The notes: generated from the sequence alone by a model not told the origin. Counted from the first letter of the stretch, positions 17,167-25,437 are shown. The stretch: DNA of 64,000 bases from Ruminiclostridium sp. (GCA_017942025.1 JAGAVH010000033.1:25614-89613), one strand, 5' to 3'. A program made the numbers and translations.

Positions 17167-17308
17167 AAATTGTGCTAAAGCTCGCGAAATCACTTCGCGA
17201 TGAAATCCGACTTAGTCGGAATAATGGGCGGATTTAATTTCATCTGAAACCGAAGGTTGAAGATTTCATCCGAGCAAAGCGAGGATTTCATCGTGCGTAG
17301 CACAATTT
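17167..17308. repeat. Compound palindromic repeat block
   Basis: The outer arms AAATTGTGCT and AGCACAATTT are 122 bases apart. Between them are smaller hairpins (GCGAAatcacTTCGC; CCGACttaGTCGG) and copies of ATTTCATC at 17237, 17263, 17285 and 17305, with its complement at 17199. This is the style of intergenic palindromic repeats in many Clostridia. No gene is seen. Confidence 0.6.
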
Positions 17309-17323
17309 CATCAATCTATTCTA

Positions 17324-17352
17324 TTGACTTCAGTAACAAAATGTGATAAACT
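17324..17352 (+). promoter_or_regulatory. Possible promoter of the acyltransferase leader
   Basis: TTGACT (17324-17329), 17 bases, TAAACT (17347-17352). The -10 is weak, but it is the only candidate upstream of the structured leader. Confidence 0.4.
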
Positions 17353-17358
17353 GATTAT

Positions 17359-17508
17359 GCCAAACCAATTTAATATAACGTAAGGAGCAAATTTTCATTT
17401 CAGGGATTATTGTGCCTTTTTTACGCATAATTATATTACGAATTTGATAAAATGCAAATTCCATCAATATAATTATGCTTATTGCCCTTTATATTGAATT
17501 GGTTTGGC
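17359..17508 (+). other. Large foldback in the acyltransferase leader
   Basis: GCCAAACCAATTTAATATA (17359-17377) pairs with 17490-17508 at 18 of 19 positions. Nested inside, GCATAATTATATT (17425-17437) pairs perfectly with 17466-17478. It could be a structured leader RNA or a small MITE-like insertion; a terminator and then the gene follow at once. Confidence 0.6.
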
Positions 17509-17530
17509 GACTATCGGGGTTTGCGTTTTT

Positions 17531-17564
17531 GTGCGGTTACTTCGGTAGCCGCACTTTTTGTTTT
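17531..17564 (+). terminator. Terminator immediately before the acyltransferase
   Basis: GTGCGGTTAC, TTCG loop, GTAGCCGCAC, then TTTTTGTTTT. It ends 13 bases before the GTG start, inside the leader, so transcription of the gene requires read-through or antitermination. Confidence 0.8.
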
Positions 17565-17577
17565 ATGGGGAGGAATT

Positions 17578-18420
17578 GTGAAAAAGAAAAAAACCAACTC
17601 TGCTCTCACAATATGGCTGCGGACAAAAATCTATCCGGTAGCAATGTTGCTGAGCAGAACAAAAGTAAAATATAAAATTATTATTAAAAAAAATTATACT
17701 TTAAAAGCAGATACGCCTGTTATATTTGCCTGCAATCACTCCGCTTTCCCGGATATTCCAATTGCGCTCAGAGCAATCAAAAAACACTGCTACACACTGA
17801 TCGGAAGGCAAAATCTCGCCTTTGCAGATAAAATTTTTTTCTTTTTATCCGGAGCGATATGGGTAGACAGAAAAAGTAAAGAAGATTCAACCTACGCCAA
17901 AGAGCGAATCATAGAGTATCTGAAAAAAGGAAAATCTATCCTTTGGTTTCCTGAAGCAACCTGGAATCTGACCGATAATCTGTTAATGCTCCCTATGCGA
18001 TGGGGTATAATAGATGTCGCTATACAAGCCGAAGCTCAGATTATCCCTATAGCTCTTGATTACAACAGAGCACAAAGCATCGTAACAGTTAATTTTGGAG
18101 AATGTCTGACCTCCGAAAGCTTCACAAGCAAGCAGCAAGGGATAAATCAGCTTCGTGACGAAATGTCAACTATGCGTTGGGATTATATAAGTCAAAGAGG
18201 CGAAAAAAGAGAGCATATCAACCTGAGCGAGCAGCGGAATATAATATTTCAGGCTGTTACCGATTATCCCCCACTTAACTGGCAATATGAAGAATCTTGT
18301 ATTTTCCGAGAAAAAGGCAACTATAACACCGATGAAGTGTTTTCACATTTAACAAACATAAACGCCACAATACAAAATTCATTTTTGTTTAATAAGAGAT
18401 TGAAAGGAGGAAGAACATGA
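17578..18420 (+). CDS. PlsC-like acyltransferase
   Basis: 280 residues from the GTG at 17578, chosen for GGGGAGG five bases upstream; a longer frame from 17482 would run through the foldback and the terminator. It carries the lysophospholipid acyltransferase blocks: HX4D as CNHSAFPD (about 79-86 of this product) and block III as FPEATW in place of FPEGTR. The family transfers acyl groups to glycerophosphate or glycans; the substrate here is unknown. It overlaps the next gene by ATGA, so the two are translationally coupled paralogues. AT-rich composition and isolation between a tRNA gene and a repeat suggest acquired DNA. Confidence 0.75.
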   Translation: MKKKKTNSALTIWLRTKIYPVAMLLSRTKVKYKIIIKKNYTLKADTPVIFACNHSAFPDIPIALRAIKKHCYTLIGRQNLAFADKIFFFLSGAIWVDRKSKEDSTYAKERIIEYLKKGKSILWFPEATWNLTDNLLMLPMRWGIIDVAIQAEAQIIPIALDYNRAQSIVTVNFGECLTSESFTSKQQGINQLRDEMSTMRWDYISQRGEKREHINLSEQRNIIFQAVTDYPPLNWQYEESCIFREKGNYNTDEVFSHLTNINATIQNSFLFNKRLKGGRT

Positions 18421-19364
18421 AGTTTAAGAAAATAAATTATTTTTCTCGTAAAAAAATGTCTATAGAGGATCTGATTTCTTACCATGCGGAACAACGGAAA
18501 TTCAATTATGTATCCGGAAAACGATTGCGTGGCATAACTTTCAGGAAAAGGATATACCCGTTAATAAGATAAATTTTGAAAATCGATCAATTGATTTCAC
18601 GAGAAAAAATAGTCATTTTAAAAGATCTGCACACAAGGAATACTAGCATTGCTACTATTTATGCTTGTGCACACATTGGCGGCAATGACATACAGAGAGC
18701 ATTTCAAGTTATTAACGATCCATCTTATCTCATGTTAGGAGATCCTGGTATATTATATCGAATGCCTATATATTTAGGATTAAAATTAAACGGAGTAATC
18801 CCACTTGAAACTAATGATAAGACAGATAGAAAAATAGCATATGCAAGGGCTATTGAATTGTTAAATTCTGGGGGCAATCTGTTAATATATCCAGAAGGTG
18901 CTTGGAACGTATCTCCTAATTTAATAATGATGAAAACGTTTACCGGAACTGTTCGTATGGCACAAGAAACTAATGCAGAAATTGTTCCGATTGCAATGGA
19001 ACAATATGGAGATAAATTTATAATCAATATCGGGAAAAATTATCGTATTCCGCAAAATAGTTATAAAAACACCGATGAACTAAACCAGGAACTTCGCTGT
19101 ATATTAGCAACGCTTAAATGGGATATAATGGAAAGTCAAGAACTTTCGCTTCGTGCAAACATTCCTAAAGATTATCTGGATGATTTTCAAACCGAAATAA
19201 TAGGACGCTGTAATTTTGGTTATGGTTTTACGTTGGAGGATGCGTTAAAAGAAGCATTTCACGATAAGAATGTTACAAATAGTGAAGATGTATTCGCCCA
19301 TATGAATGCTCTCATACCAAATGGTGCAAATACATTCCTATATAACAAACGAAATCATTATTAA
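18417..19364 (+). pseudogene. Second PlsC-like acyltransferase interrupted by in-frame TAA
   Basis: The ATG at 18417 (GAAAGGAGG upstream, ATGA overlap with the previous gene) opens a frame of 51 codons that ends at TAA 18570-18572. The same frame then continues open to 19364. Aligned to the preceding paralogue, the stop falls between KRIYPLIR and the segment matching KVKYKIII. The downstream part has YACAHIGGND (HX4D) and YPEGAWN (block III). Reading through gives about 315 residues, close to the paralogue's length. It is probably a nonsense pseudogene; a TTG at 18576 could start a shortened protein of 262 residues, but no good ribosome binding site is seen. Confidence 0.7.
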
Positions 19365-19555
19365 AGAACGTTGTTAATAAAACAACAAAAGTGTCTCGTA
19401 ACGATACGAAACTCCTTTTTATCCTTAGTCTTAGTCGGGACTTTCTCCGTCTTTTCATGTACTATCTGCTGTATTTCAGCTTTGTGGCAAGCCACCTCTA
19501 TATGCGTTTTTCGTCGTCTGACAGCGTGTAGACAAAGACCTTGTCTACATGCTAA
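19365..19555 (+). repeat. Partial or diverged structured repeat, copy B
   Basis: 19504-19553 matches the right end of copies A and C (gcgtttttcgtcgtctgaca, then the stem around GTAGACAAAGAC), and 19459-19502 loosely follows the middle of copy A (ATGTACTATCTG; GTGGC..GCCAC). The conserved left third is missing or unrecognisable. No gene is seen here. Confidence 0.65.
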
Positions 19556-19582
19556 AAAAGCCGCTACTTTGTAGCGGCTTTT
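19556..19582. terminator. Bidirectional terminator at the convergent junction
   Basis: AAAAGCCGCTAC, TTT loop, GTAGCGGCTTTT: a 12-bp perfect stem with A and T runs on both sides, serving 17578-19364 (+) and 19696-20385 (-). Confidence 0.8.
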
Positions 19583-19607
19583 AATATTATTCTGTTATCC
19601 TTTTTGT

Positions 19608-19695
19608 TTATCTTATTTCATATTTAAGCTCGTTACCAATAGCAAACTGCTCTGCAGCAAAGCCCTTTTCACACATTATGAGGGATTGCTGAATC
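19608..19695 (-). pseudogene. Possible frameshifted 3' tail of the 19696-20385 gene
   Basis: In the -1/+1 frame relative to the upstream gene, the minus strand reads LLKDKIQQSLIMCEKGFAA and continues to a stop at 19608, a sensible amphipathic helix in protein-like codons. It overlaps the last codons of the upstream gene. It may be the former C-terminus after a frameshift, or a tiny gene from the internal ATG; evidence is thin. Confidence 0.3.
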
Positions 19696-20385
19696 TTATC
19701 CTTTAACAACAAAAGTAGAAGCCGCTAAATCAAGCTGGCTTAAAACAAGCCTTTCCTTATCTGTACCTACCATAGAAACGGGGTATGTAACAGTAAACTG
19801 GGTATATGCGGGAGCGCCCGGGAACTTTACGCAGTAGGACGCATAACGGGTATCGTTGTCGTTGCCGTACTTCCAGTACATTTTATAAGAAAACAGTCCG
19901 CTGTTTATCTTGAAAAGCTCGCAGTTTTCGTCAACCGCACCATTATCCTCATACTTATCTATTATCTTCTCTATAGGACGGTCTGCGTCACCGATATAGA
20001 GCTTCGGAATGCTGTCATCCAACGTCATATCTGTATCAATAGGCATAAAGGGAGAATAAAGCGCACTGTAGGATATCTCCATAGCACCTGCGTTGTATTC
20101 CTTGAAGCCGTCAGCTAAAACAAAGGAACACTTTATGTTGTTGCCCTTCAGATAAAGCTCAAACTCTACCTCTGCGCCGTTTACGTCAGAAGGTCTTACA
20201 AGATCAACAACCTCTACATTGTTCTGTCTTACAGAGGGTGATGACTTCTGCTGAGAGGAGCTTTTGCTGTTGTCGCCTGACAAAGCCCTGGACGCCTGCT
20301 TGATACCCTGATCCACCGCCTTGTTGACTACTTTTCTTGTGGCTGTTCTTGCCGCTGATTTTAAAAGACTATCAAAGAATCCCAT
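19696..20385 (-). CDS. Hypothetical protein
   Basis: 229 residues from the ATG at 20385, preceded by AAAGGAA; a longer frame to 20457 lacks an RBS. The N-terminus is a basic amphipathic helix (FFDSLLKSAARTATRKVVNKA), then a Ser/Gln-rich linker, then a beta-rich domain (about 70-225) with several Tyr/Phe motifs (YSPFMPIDTDMTLDDSIPKL; YASYCVKFPGAPAYTQFTV). There is no signal peptide or membrane segment. I do not recognise the family. Confidence 0.75.
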   Translation of the reverse strand: MGFFDSLLKSAARTATRKVVNKAVDQGIKQASRALSGDNSKSSSQQKSSPSVRQNNVEVVDLVRPSDVNGAEVEFELYLKGNNIKCSFVLADGFKEYNAGAMEISYSALYSPFMPIDTDMTLDDSIPKLYIGDADRPIEKIIDKYEDNGAVDENCELFKINSGLFSYKMYWKYGNDNDTRYASYCVKFPGAPAYTQFTVTYPVSMVGTDKERLVLSQLDLAASTFVVKG

Positions 20386-20490
20386 TTTATATATTCCTTT
20401 CGTGTGTGAATTTTTAATCGCTGATATTATTATACATATATATTCATAATTTGTCAAATAAAAAAGCAGGAGATTATCTCCTGCAATTTT

Positions 20491-20922
20491 TTATTTCACT
20501 GTACCATATGTCCAGCTGTTTATACCGCCGAATTCCATTACGTTGGTATAACCAAGCTCTGCGAGTATTTTTGATGCCGTCTTGCTTCTGTTGCCGCTAC
20601 GGCAATAAACAAGGATAAGCTGATTTTTATCTTTAAGCTCTTTTTCAGCTCTCTGCTCAATTTCGGTATGAGGGATAAGGATAGCATTTTCTATATGCTT
20701 TTCTTTAAATTCCTCTTCCGTTCTTACATCAAGGATTATATAATCCTTTTCGCTGTCCATAAGCTCTTTTGCTTTTATCTGGGTTATCTGATAATACCCG
20801 TCAACATATCTTCCGCTTTCGCTTACGACAGAATTATTATCTGTGCAGGAGCAAAGCAGAATTACAGATAATACTGCAAGCAGCACCGATATTATTTCTT
20901 TTCTTGTGAACATTTTCCGCAT
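20491..20922 (-). CDS. Rhodanese-domain lipoprotein
   Basis: 143 residues from the ATG at 20922 (GGAGGA upstream); it overlaps the end of the antiporter gene by 31 bases. The N-terminus is a lipoprotein signal (VLLAVLSVILLCSC). A single rhodanese domain follows (about 45-140), with the active-site loop CRSGNRS and DVRTEEEFKEKHIENA. The catalytic Cys is intact, so a sulfurtransferase or persulfide-binding role at the outer membrane face is plausible. Overlap with the antiporter implies coupled expression. Confidence 0.88.
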   Translation of the reverse strand: MRKMFTRKEIISVLLAVLSVILLCSCTDNNSVVSESGRYVDGYYQITQIKAKELMDSEKDYIILDVRTEEEFKEKHIENAILIPHTEIEQRAEKELKDKNQLILVYCRSGNRSKTASKILAELGYTNVMEFGGINSWTYGTVK

Positions 20923-22265
20923 CCTGTACACTCCTCCGTAACAAGCTGATGGGCGTCAAGGTGTTCTTCCATAGCTTCGAGAGAGAACTTTTTGGGTTTA
21001 AGTCTGTGGGTGTGTGGTAATTCTTCGCTGTGATGCGCCTTGAAGGTCAGCTTCAGGAAAACAGGGCATAATATCGAAGTAATTATGATAAGGAAGATGG
21101 TAGCTACAAGAGGATCGATACCTGCAAGCGCTCCGCTTTCATCATAATAGATGAGTCCCTTACCTGCCGCATAGACTGCCAGTGCAACCTCGCCTCGTGC
21201 TATCATACCAAAGCCTGCCGCCAGACTTTCCTTGCCCTTATATTTGAAGGCTCTTGCGGTAAGCGAGCAGCCGAGTATCTTTCCTATTATACCGATTGCC
21301 ACAAACGCCAGAGCGAATACCAGTCCTGCCATATCAAAGCTGGAGAAGTCTGCGCTGATTCCTATATATGCAAAGAAAATGGGTGTAAATATCATATATC
21401 CGCTGACTACTACCTTACGGTCGAGGATGGGAGTTTCATCCATACCGCTGAGCATAAGACCTGCCATAAATGCACCTGTAATTGCGGCGATGCCGAACAG
21501 CTCTTCTGCGCAGAAGGCAAAGGTGAAGCACATAACAAGAGCGAAAATACCGGTTCTTCTCTTATGAGGATATATTCTTACGAGATTTTTCAGCAATATT
21601 CTCATAAGCAAGCCAACACCGATTGTAAAGACAAAGAAACCAAGTGCCTTTAAAAGTGTAATTCCCACGTTTCCGCCGCCGCTGATACCTGTAACAACGC
21701 TGAGCGCAATGATGCCGAGCACATCATCTATGATTGCGGCACTTAAAATAACTGTTCCTATTCTCGTATTGAGCTTTCCCAGCTCTCTGAGTGTTTCAAC
21801 CGTTATACCTACACTTGTAGCAGAAAGGATACAACCGACAAAAATAGCATTCATAAGCTTATCGGGATTTGTTATCTCTCCGATACCGCCCATAAACATA
21901 AGCGCACCAAAAGTACCTAAGGCAATAGGAACAATAACGCCAGCCGCCGCTATTGCCGTTGCCGCCGCACCGCTTTTCTTGAGCTCTCTGAAGTCTGTTT
22001 CAAGACCGCTTGAAAAGAGAATAAATACAACACCTATCTGTGAAAAGCTGTGCAGTACCTCTTTCTCAATCTCACCCGGGTTTATAAGTCCCTTGAAGCC
22101 GCCTAAATCCAGCTGTCCGAAAATAGCAGGACCTATCAATATACCTGCTATTATCATACCTACAACCTGAGGCAGACCTATTTTTCTTGTAAACATACCG
22201 AGCAGCTTTGTCATAAGAAGTATGACAGCACAGTCGTATAGTACAATCATTACATTAAATTCCAT
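20892..22265 (-). CDS. CPA2-family cation:proton antiporter with Cys-rich C-terminus
   Basis: 457 residues from the ATG at 22265, preceded by GAGGGTGG. Twelve or so membrane helices of the Kef/CPA2 fold are seen, with GLPQVVGMIIAGILIGP near the start, the LSATSVGITVETL and AAIIDDVLGI segments (ion-binding Asp pair) and the GMIARGEVALAVYAAG helix. It exchanges Na+ or K+ for H+. There is no C-terminal TrkA-N domain. Instead the tail ends TEECTGCGKCSQEKK, three cysteines spaced C-x2-C-x2-C. It is first in an operon with the rhodanese gene. Confidence 0.9.
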   Translation of the reverse strand: MEFNVMIVLYDCAVILLMTKLLGMFTRKIGLPQVVGMIIAGILIGPAIFGQLDLGGFKGLINPGEIEKEVLHSFSQIGVVFILFSSGLETDFRELKKSGAAATAIAAAGVIVPIALGTFGALMFMGGIGEITNPDKLMNAIFVGCILSATSVGITVETLRELGKLNTRIGTVILSAAIIDDVLGIIALSVVTGISGGGNVGITLLKALGFFVFTIGVGLLMRILLKNLVRIYPHKRRTGIFALVMCFTFAFCAEELFGIAAITGAFMAGLMLSGMDETPILDRKVVVSGYMIFTPIFFAYIGISADFSSFDMAGLVFALAFVAIGIIGKILGCSLTARAFKYKGKESLAAGFGMIARGEVALAVYAAGKGLIYYDESGALAGIDPLVATIFLIIITSILCPVFLKLTFKAHHSEELPHTHRLKPKKFSLEAMEEHLDAHQLVTEECTGCGKCSQEKK

Positions 22266-22307
22266 AAATTCCACCCTCGTATTACTTTTCTTATTTTCCG
22301 AATAGTA

Positions 22308-22336
22308 ATGGTAACACATATTTAATCAGGATTCAA
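22308..22336 (-). promoter_or_regulatory. Promoter of the antiporter-rhodanese operon
   Basis: TTGAAT (22336-22331), 17 bases, TACCAT (22313-22308) on the minus strand. Confidence 0.55.
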
Positions 22337-22467
22337 GCGGTTTTTTCTTAAAATCCCCGATATTTTATATTTTCGTGCAGGTGTACAATTTAATCTGCAA
22401 AGTATAATATTTTTTGGCGGAATTTATGAGGCATAAAATCTGAAGCCGCTATATCAGAAACACGTAT

Positions 22468-22503
22468 AAGAGCCATATCCGATATAAAACGGATATGGCT
22501 CTT
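22468..22503 (-). terminator. Terminator after the flotillin gene
   Basis: AAGAGCCATATCCG and CGGATATGGCTCTT form a 14-bp perfect stem with an eight-base loop, 20 bases after the flotillin stop. The T-run is poor. Confidence 0.7.
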
Positions 22504-22522
22504 CATTTTAACTGTTTATTTA

Positions 22523-23902
22523 TTAACCGAGTGTATCAGGAGTGTCAATCTTTTCGCCTAAGAACTTAGGTAATTCCATACCTGCCTGGTTGAACATTTC
22601 TGCCATAGGAGGTACTGACTTCATCATACCGCTGATAAAATCTGCGGTAGCAGTCTTGCCGTCCTTGTTAGAACCGCCATCCCAGACAGTAACCTTATCG
22701 ATCTTGATATTCTTGATAGCTTCAACCTGGATACGCATAAGCTCTTCCATATTGTTTGCAAGGATAAGTCTGATAGCGCTGTCTGCGTCGCCGCCTGCGG
22801 CTGTAACCAGCTCTCTCATACCGTTTGCCTGCTTCATTAAGATTTCCTGAGCACCGAGCGCCTGAGCTTCCATCTTTGCATATAAAGCGTCAGCTTCACC
22901 CTTTGCGGTACGACGAGCAACTTCCGCCTGTGCTTCCGCTTCGATGACTGCCTGTTCCTTAGCAATGTTAGCCTTAACGATAACGTCAGCCTGCTGGGTT
23001 GCAGTTTCGAGCTGAGCACGGGTTTCTTCTGCCATTTTCTGGGCTATGTAAGCTTCTTCCTTAGCCTTAGCAGCCTGAACAGCTTCTGCGGCTGTAGCGA
23101 TACGCATAGCTTCCGCTTCTTTTTCTCTTCTTAAAGCTTCTGACTGAGCAACTTCGATCTTGGATTCGTTTTCACCACGGATAGCAAGAGCGTTTGCAGC
23201 AGCAACCTGGATACGCTGGTCACGCTGTGCGTTAGCCTGACCGATTTCACCGTCTCTGTCCTGTTCAGCAACGGATTTCTTCGCGTCGTTGATAGCCTTA
23301 GCAGCGGCTTCCTTACCAAGAGCCTCAATATATCCGGATTCGTCGTTGATGTCGGTTACGTTTACGTTGATAAGTCTTAAACCAATCTTTTTAAGCTCGA
23401 TTTCCACGTTGTTTGATACAGCGAGAAGGAACTTATCACGGTCGTTGTTGATTTCTTCGATTTCCATTGTAGCAACTACAAGACGGAGCTGACCGAATAC
23501 GATATCCTTAGCAAGCTCCTGGATTTCGTTCATACGAAGACCTAAAAGTCTTTCAGCGGCGTTTTGCATTACACCGGGTTCTGTAGAGATACCTACTGTA
23601 AATCTTGAAGGTACGTCGATACGGATGTTCTGCTTTGAAAGCGCGTTCTTTAAGTCAACGTTGATTGACATAGGTGTAAGGTCCATAAACTGATAGGACT
23701 GGATGATAGGCATGATGAATGCCGCACCACCGTGGATACACTTAGCACTTCTTGCCTGACCGCTGGCGTCACTACCAACCTTACCGTAGATAACAAGTAT
23801 CTTATCGGAAGGGCACTTGCGGTAGCGGGAAAGAATTCCCATGAATAATGCGAAGAGTATGATTACACCTACGCAAATTGCAACTAAAATTTCTGGTGCC
23901 AT
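22523..23902 (-). CDS. Flotillin-family (SPFH) membrane scaffold protein
   Basis: 459 residues. It has an N-terminal hydrophobic anchor (about 4-24), an SPFH/band 7 domain (about 30-215, KNALSKQNIRIDVPSRFTVGI), a long Ala/Glu/Lys/Gln coiled coil (about 215-345) and a C-terminal tail ending PKFLGEKID. This is the FloT/YqiK type, which organises membrane microdomains. It is downstream of an NfeD-like gene by 27 bases, the usual flotillin-NfeD pairing. GGAGG precedes the ATG. Confidence 0.93.
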   Translation of the reverse strand: MAPEILVAICVGVIILFALFMGILSRYRKCPSDKILVIYGKVGSDASGQARSAKCIHGGAAFIMPIIQSYQFMDLTPMSINVDLKNALSKQNIRIDVPSRFTVGISTEPGVMQNAAERLLGLRMNEIQELAKDIVFGQLRLVVATMEIEEINNDRDKFLLAVSNNVEIELKKIGLRLINVNVTDINDESGYIEALGKEAAAKAINDAKKSVAEQDRDGEIGQANAQRDQRIQVAAANALAIRGENESKIEVAQSEALRREKEAEAMRIATAAEAVQAAKAKEEAYIAQKMAEETRAQLETATQQADVIVKANIAKEQAVIEAEAQAEVARRTAKGEADALYAKMEAQALGAQEILMKQANGMRELVTAAGGDADSAIRLILANNMEELMRIQVEAIKNIKIDKVTVWDGGSNKDGKTATADFISGMMKSVPPMAEMFNQAGMELPKFLGEKIDTPDTLG

Positions 23903-23929
23903 TTGTTATTTCCTCCTGAATAAAAAAGT

Positions 23930-24583
23930 TTAATCTTCTATTTCAACCACCACAACATCGCCTCTGACATCTATGATGCGTACAGCAGTGTTTGTGGGAA
24001 TTGATTCGTCTTCATCTGTTATCGCAGAGAATTCGCTGAATAATTCTCCTACGGCAACATTTACTTTACCCTGGCCCTTGCCCTTTGCAGGAACGGGAAT
24101 ATATACGGTAGCCTTTGCACCTAAAAGGTTTCTGATATCAACAGTACCGTTCTGTGCAAGCTTTCCTGTAAGCTGAATTATCTTTGCTACGCCGACCATT
24201 GCGGCAAAGCCGAGTACGATCGAGATAAGTATCGCAATCGCTATATGTAAGCCAAGAACTGTGCATATAACGCCACTCCAGCCGAATACACAAAGGAAGG
24301 TCATAATTCCCTGTAATGTGAATATCTGCATTGCGCCCACATCATGAGCACAGCTACCATCCATCATTTCTGCATGAGATGCATCAGGAAGGTCGGTTAT
24401 ATCGCCATCCATACCGGAAAGACCGCTTGTATCGCTGGGGTTGAAATCAGCACCGCCTGAGCAGTCATCGCCCATACCCATCATAATGAGGATTGTCTGT
24501 ATAATTATAACCAACGTTGCAGGTATCGCTATGCAGTAAAAAATCTGAAGCACGATTCCTAAAGAATTCCACCATTCTAACAT
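23930..24583 (-). CDS. NfeD-like membrane protein with C-terminal OB fold
   Basis: 217 residues. One helix lies at about 12-34, an Asp/Ser-rich loop follows, two or three more helices lie at about 83-140, then a cytoplasmic NfeD-type OB-fold domain (about 145-217: GTVDIRNLLGAKATVYIPVP ... NTAVRIIDVRGDVVVVEIED). It has no ClpP-like protease domain, so it is the short NfeD class that partners flotillins. It is the middle gene of lipoprotein-NfeD-flotillin. Confidence 0.88.
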   Translation of the reverse strand: MLEWWNSLGIVLQIFYCIAIPATLVIIIQTILIMMGMGDDCSGGADFNPSDTSGLSGMDGDITDLPDASHAEMMDGSCAHDVGAMQIFTLQGIMTFLCVFGWSGVICTVLGLHIAIAILISIVLGFAAMVGVAKIIQLTGKLAQNGTVDIRNLLGAKATVYIPVPAKGKGQGKVNVAVGELFSEFSAITDEDESIPTNTAVRIIDVRGDVVVVEIED

Positions 24584-24613
24584 AATATTTTCCCTTTCTT
24601 GATTTAATCAATT

Positions 24614-25225
24614 TTATCTTGCGTAATAGCCCAGAGTCAGCAGGATGAGGAAGTTTTCATCATCAAACCTCCAGCTCTTGTTGGTATATCTGAACTTAAT
24701 CTCGAATTTAAAGGGTACCGACTTTAAATCCTCCTGTCCGATAACCGACTCGATATAATCCATCTGACCATCAAAATTATCCTTCAGCTCACTGTTTACC
24801 TTATATTCTATGGTCTTATTGAGCTTTTCAAGGTTTACCGATGTAAAAATACCCGATACGGTAGCAACTCTGTTCTGTTCGTCTACCGATTCTTCAATTC
24901 TGTCAAAGGTTACATATTCTTTAAACAGCTTGTGGAGTATCTCAGAGTATCGCTGTGTCCACTCCATCTGAAACTCTGTATCGGTTTCAGAAAAATATCT
25001 TTCTACACTATAGGCTGAAAATGTTCTGCAATAGCTTGCCGCCTCTGTATATTCTTCATCCTCAATAAGGTCCATCACCTTATAGAAGATGTCCTTTGGA
25101 GAGAGCTTTTCTTCTACCACTTCTTCTTTGTTGCACCCGCTCATCATCATAACTGATAGCACAAGCGATATGCAAAGCAGAATGCCTGTTATTTTTTTTA
25201 TAATAGTCAATTTATTTCCCTTCAT
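24614..25225 (-). CDS. Putative lipoprotein of unknown function
   Basis: 203 residues. A lipoprotein signal (ILLCISLVLSVMMMSGC) is followed by an acidic helical region (SPKDIFYKVMDLIEDEEYTEA) and a beta-rich domain (about 95-200) of DUF-like NTF2 appearance (FEIKFRYTNKSWRFDDENF). No family is named. The start could be the ATG at 25225 or a TTG four codons later, which has AAGGG upstream. It is first in an operon with nfeD and flotillin, 30 bases away. Confidence 0.78.
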   Translation of the reverse strand: MKGNKLTIIKKITGILLCISLVLSVMMMSGCNKEEVVEEKLSPKDIFYKVMDLIEDEEYTEAASYCRTFSAYSVERYFSETDTEFQMEWTQRYSEILHKLFKEYVTFDRIEESVDEQNRVATVSGIFTSVNLEKLNKTIEYKVNSELKDNFDGQMDYIESVIGQEDLKSVPFKFEIKFRYTNKSWRFDDENFLILLTLGYYAR

Positions 25226-25261
25226 CGTTTTATTTTACGATTGTAAATTTAATTTACCTTA

Positions 25262-25289
25262 ATTATACCACTTTTGAGCAAAATGTCAA
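25262..25289 (-). promoter_or_regulatory. Promoter of the lipoprotein-NfeD-flotillin operon
   Basis: TTGACA (25289-25284), 16 bases, TATAAT (25267-25262) on the minus strand. Confidence 0.8.
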
Positions 25290-25408
25290 TAGGTTACGAC
25301 CTAAAAATACAAATTCGTCATAATACACAAAACCGGCTCCACAATTTGTGCAAAAGGTAGAAAACCATTGTTTTTCAGGCATTTATCAGCTTTTTTTCGA
25401 AAAACATC
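25290..25408. other. Divergent intergenic region
   Basis: Nothing beyond the two divergent promoters (25262-25289 and 25409-25437) is evident. The sequence is AT-rich and has no open frame of note. Confidence 0.5.
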
Positions 25409-25437
25409 TTGATTTTTATTCTGGTTTCTGTTACACT
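25409..25437 (+). promoter_or_regulatory. Promoter of the XRE/TPR regulator
   Basis: TTGATT (25409-25414), 17 bases, TACACT (25432-25437). An imperfect dyad, GGTAATTATTATTTACC, follows at about 25449-25465 and could be an autoregulatory site. Confidence 0.5.

Noticed and set aside
17482-17577. Upstream extension of the first acyltransferase
   Set aside because: It would translate through one arm of the foldback and the terminator hairpin; GTG 17578 has an excellent ribosome binding site.
17028-19582. Integrated genomic island at tRNA-Arg(CCT)
   Set aside because: AT-rich acyltransferases follow the tRNA, but no integrase and no direct repeat of the tRNA 3' end could be found in the window.
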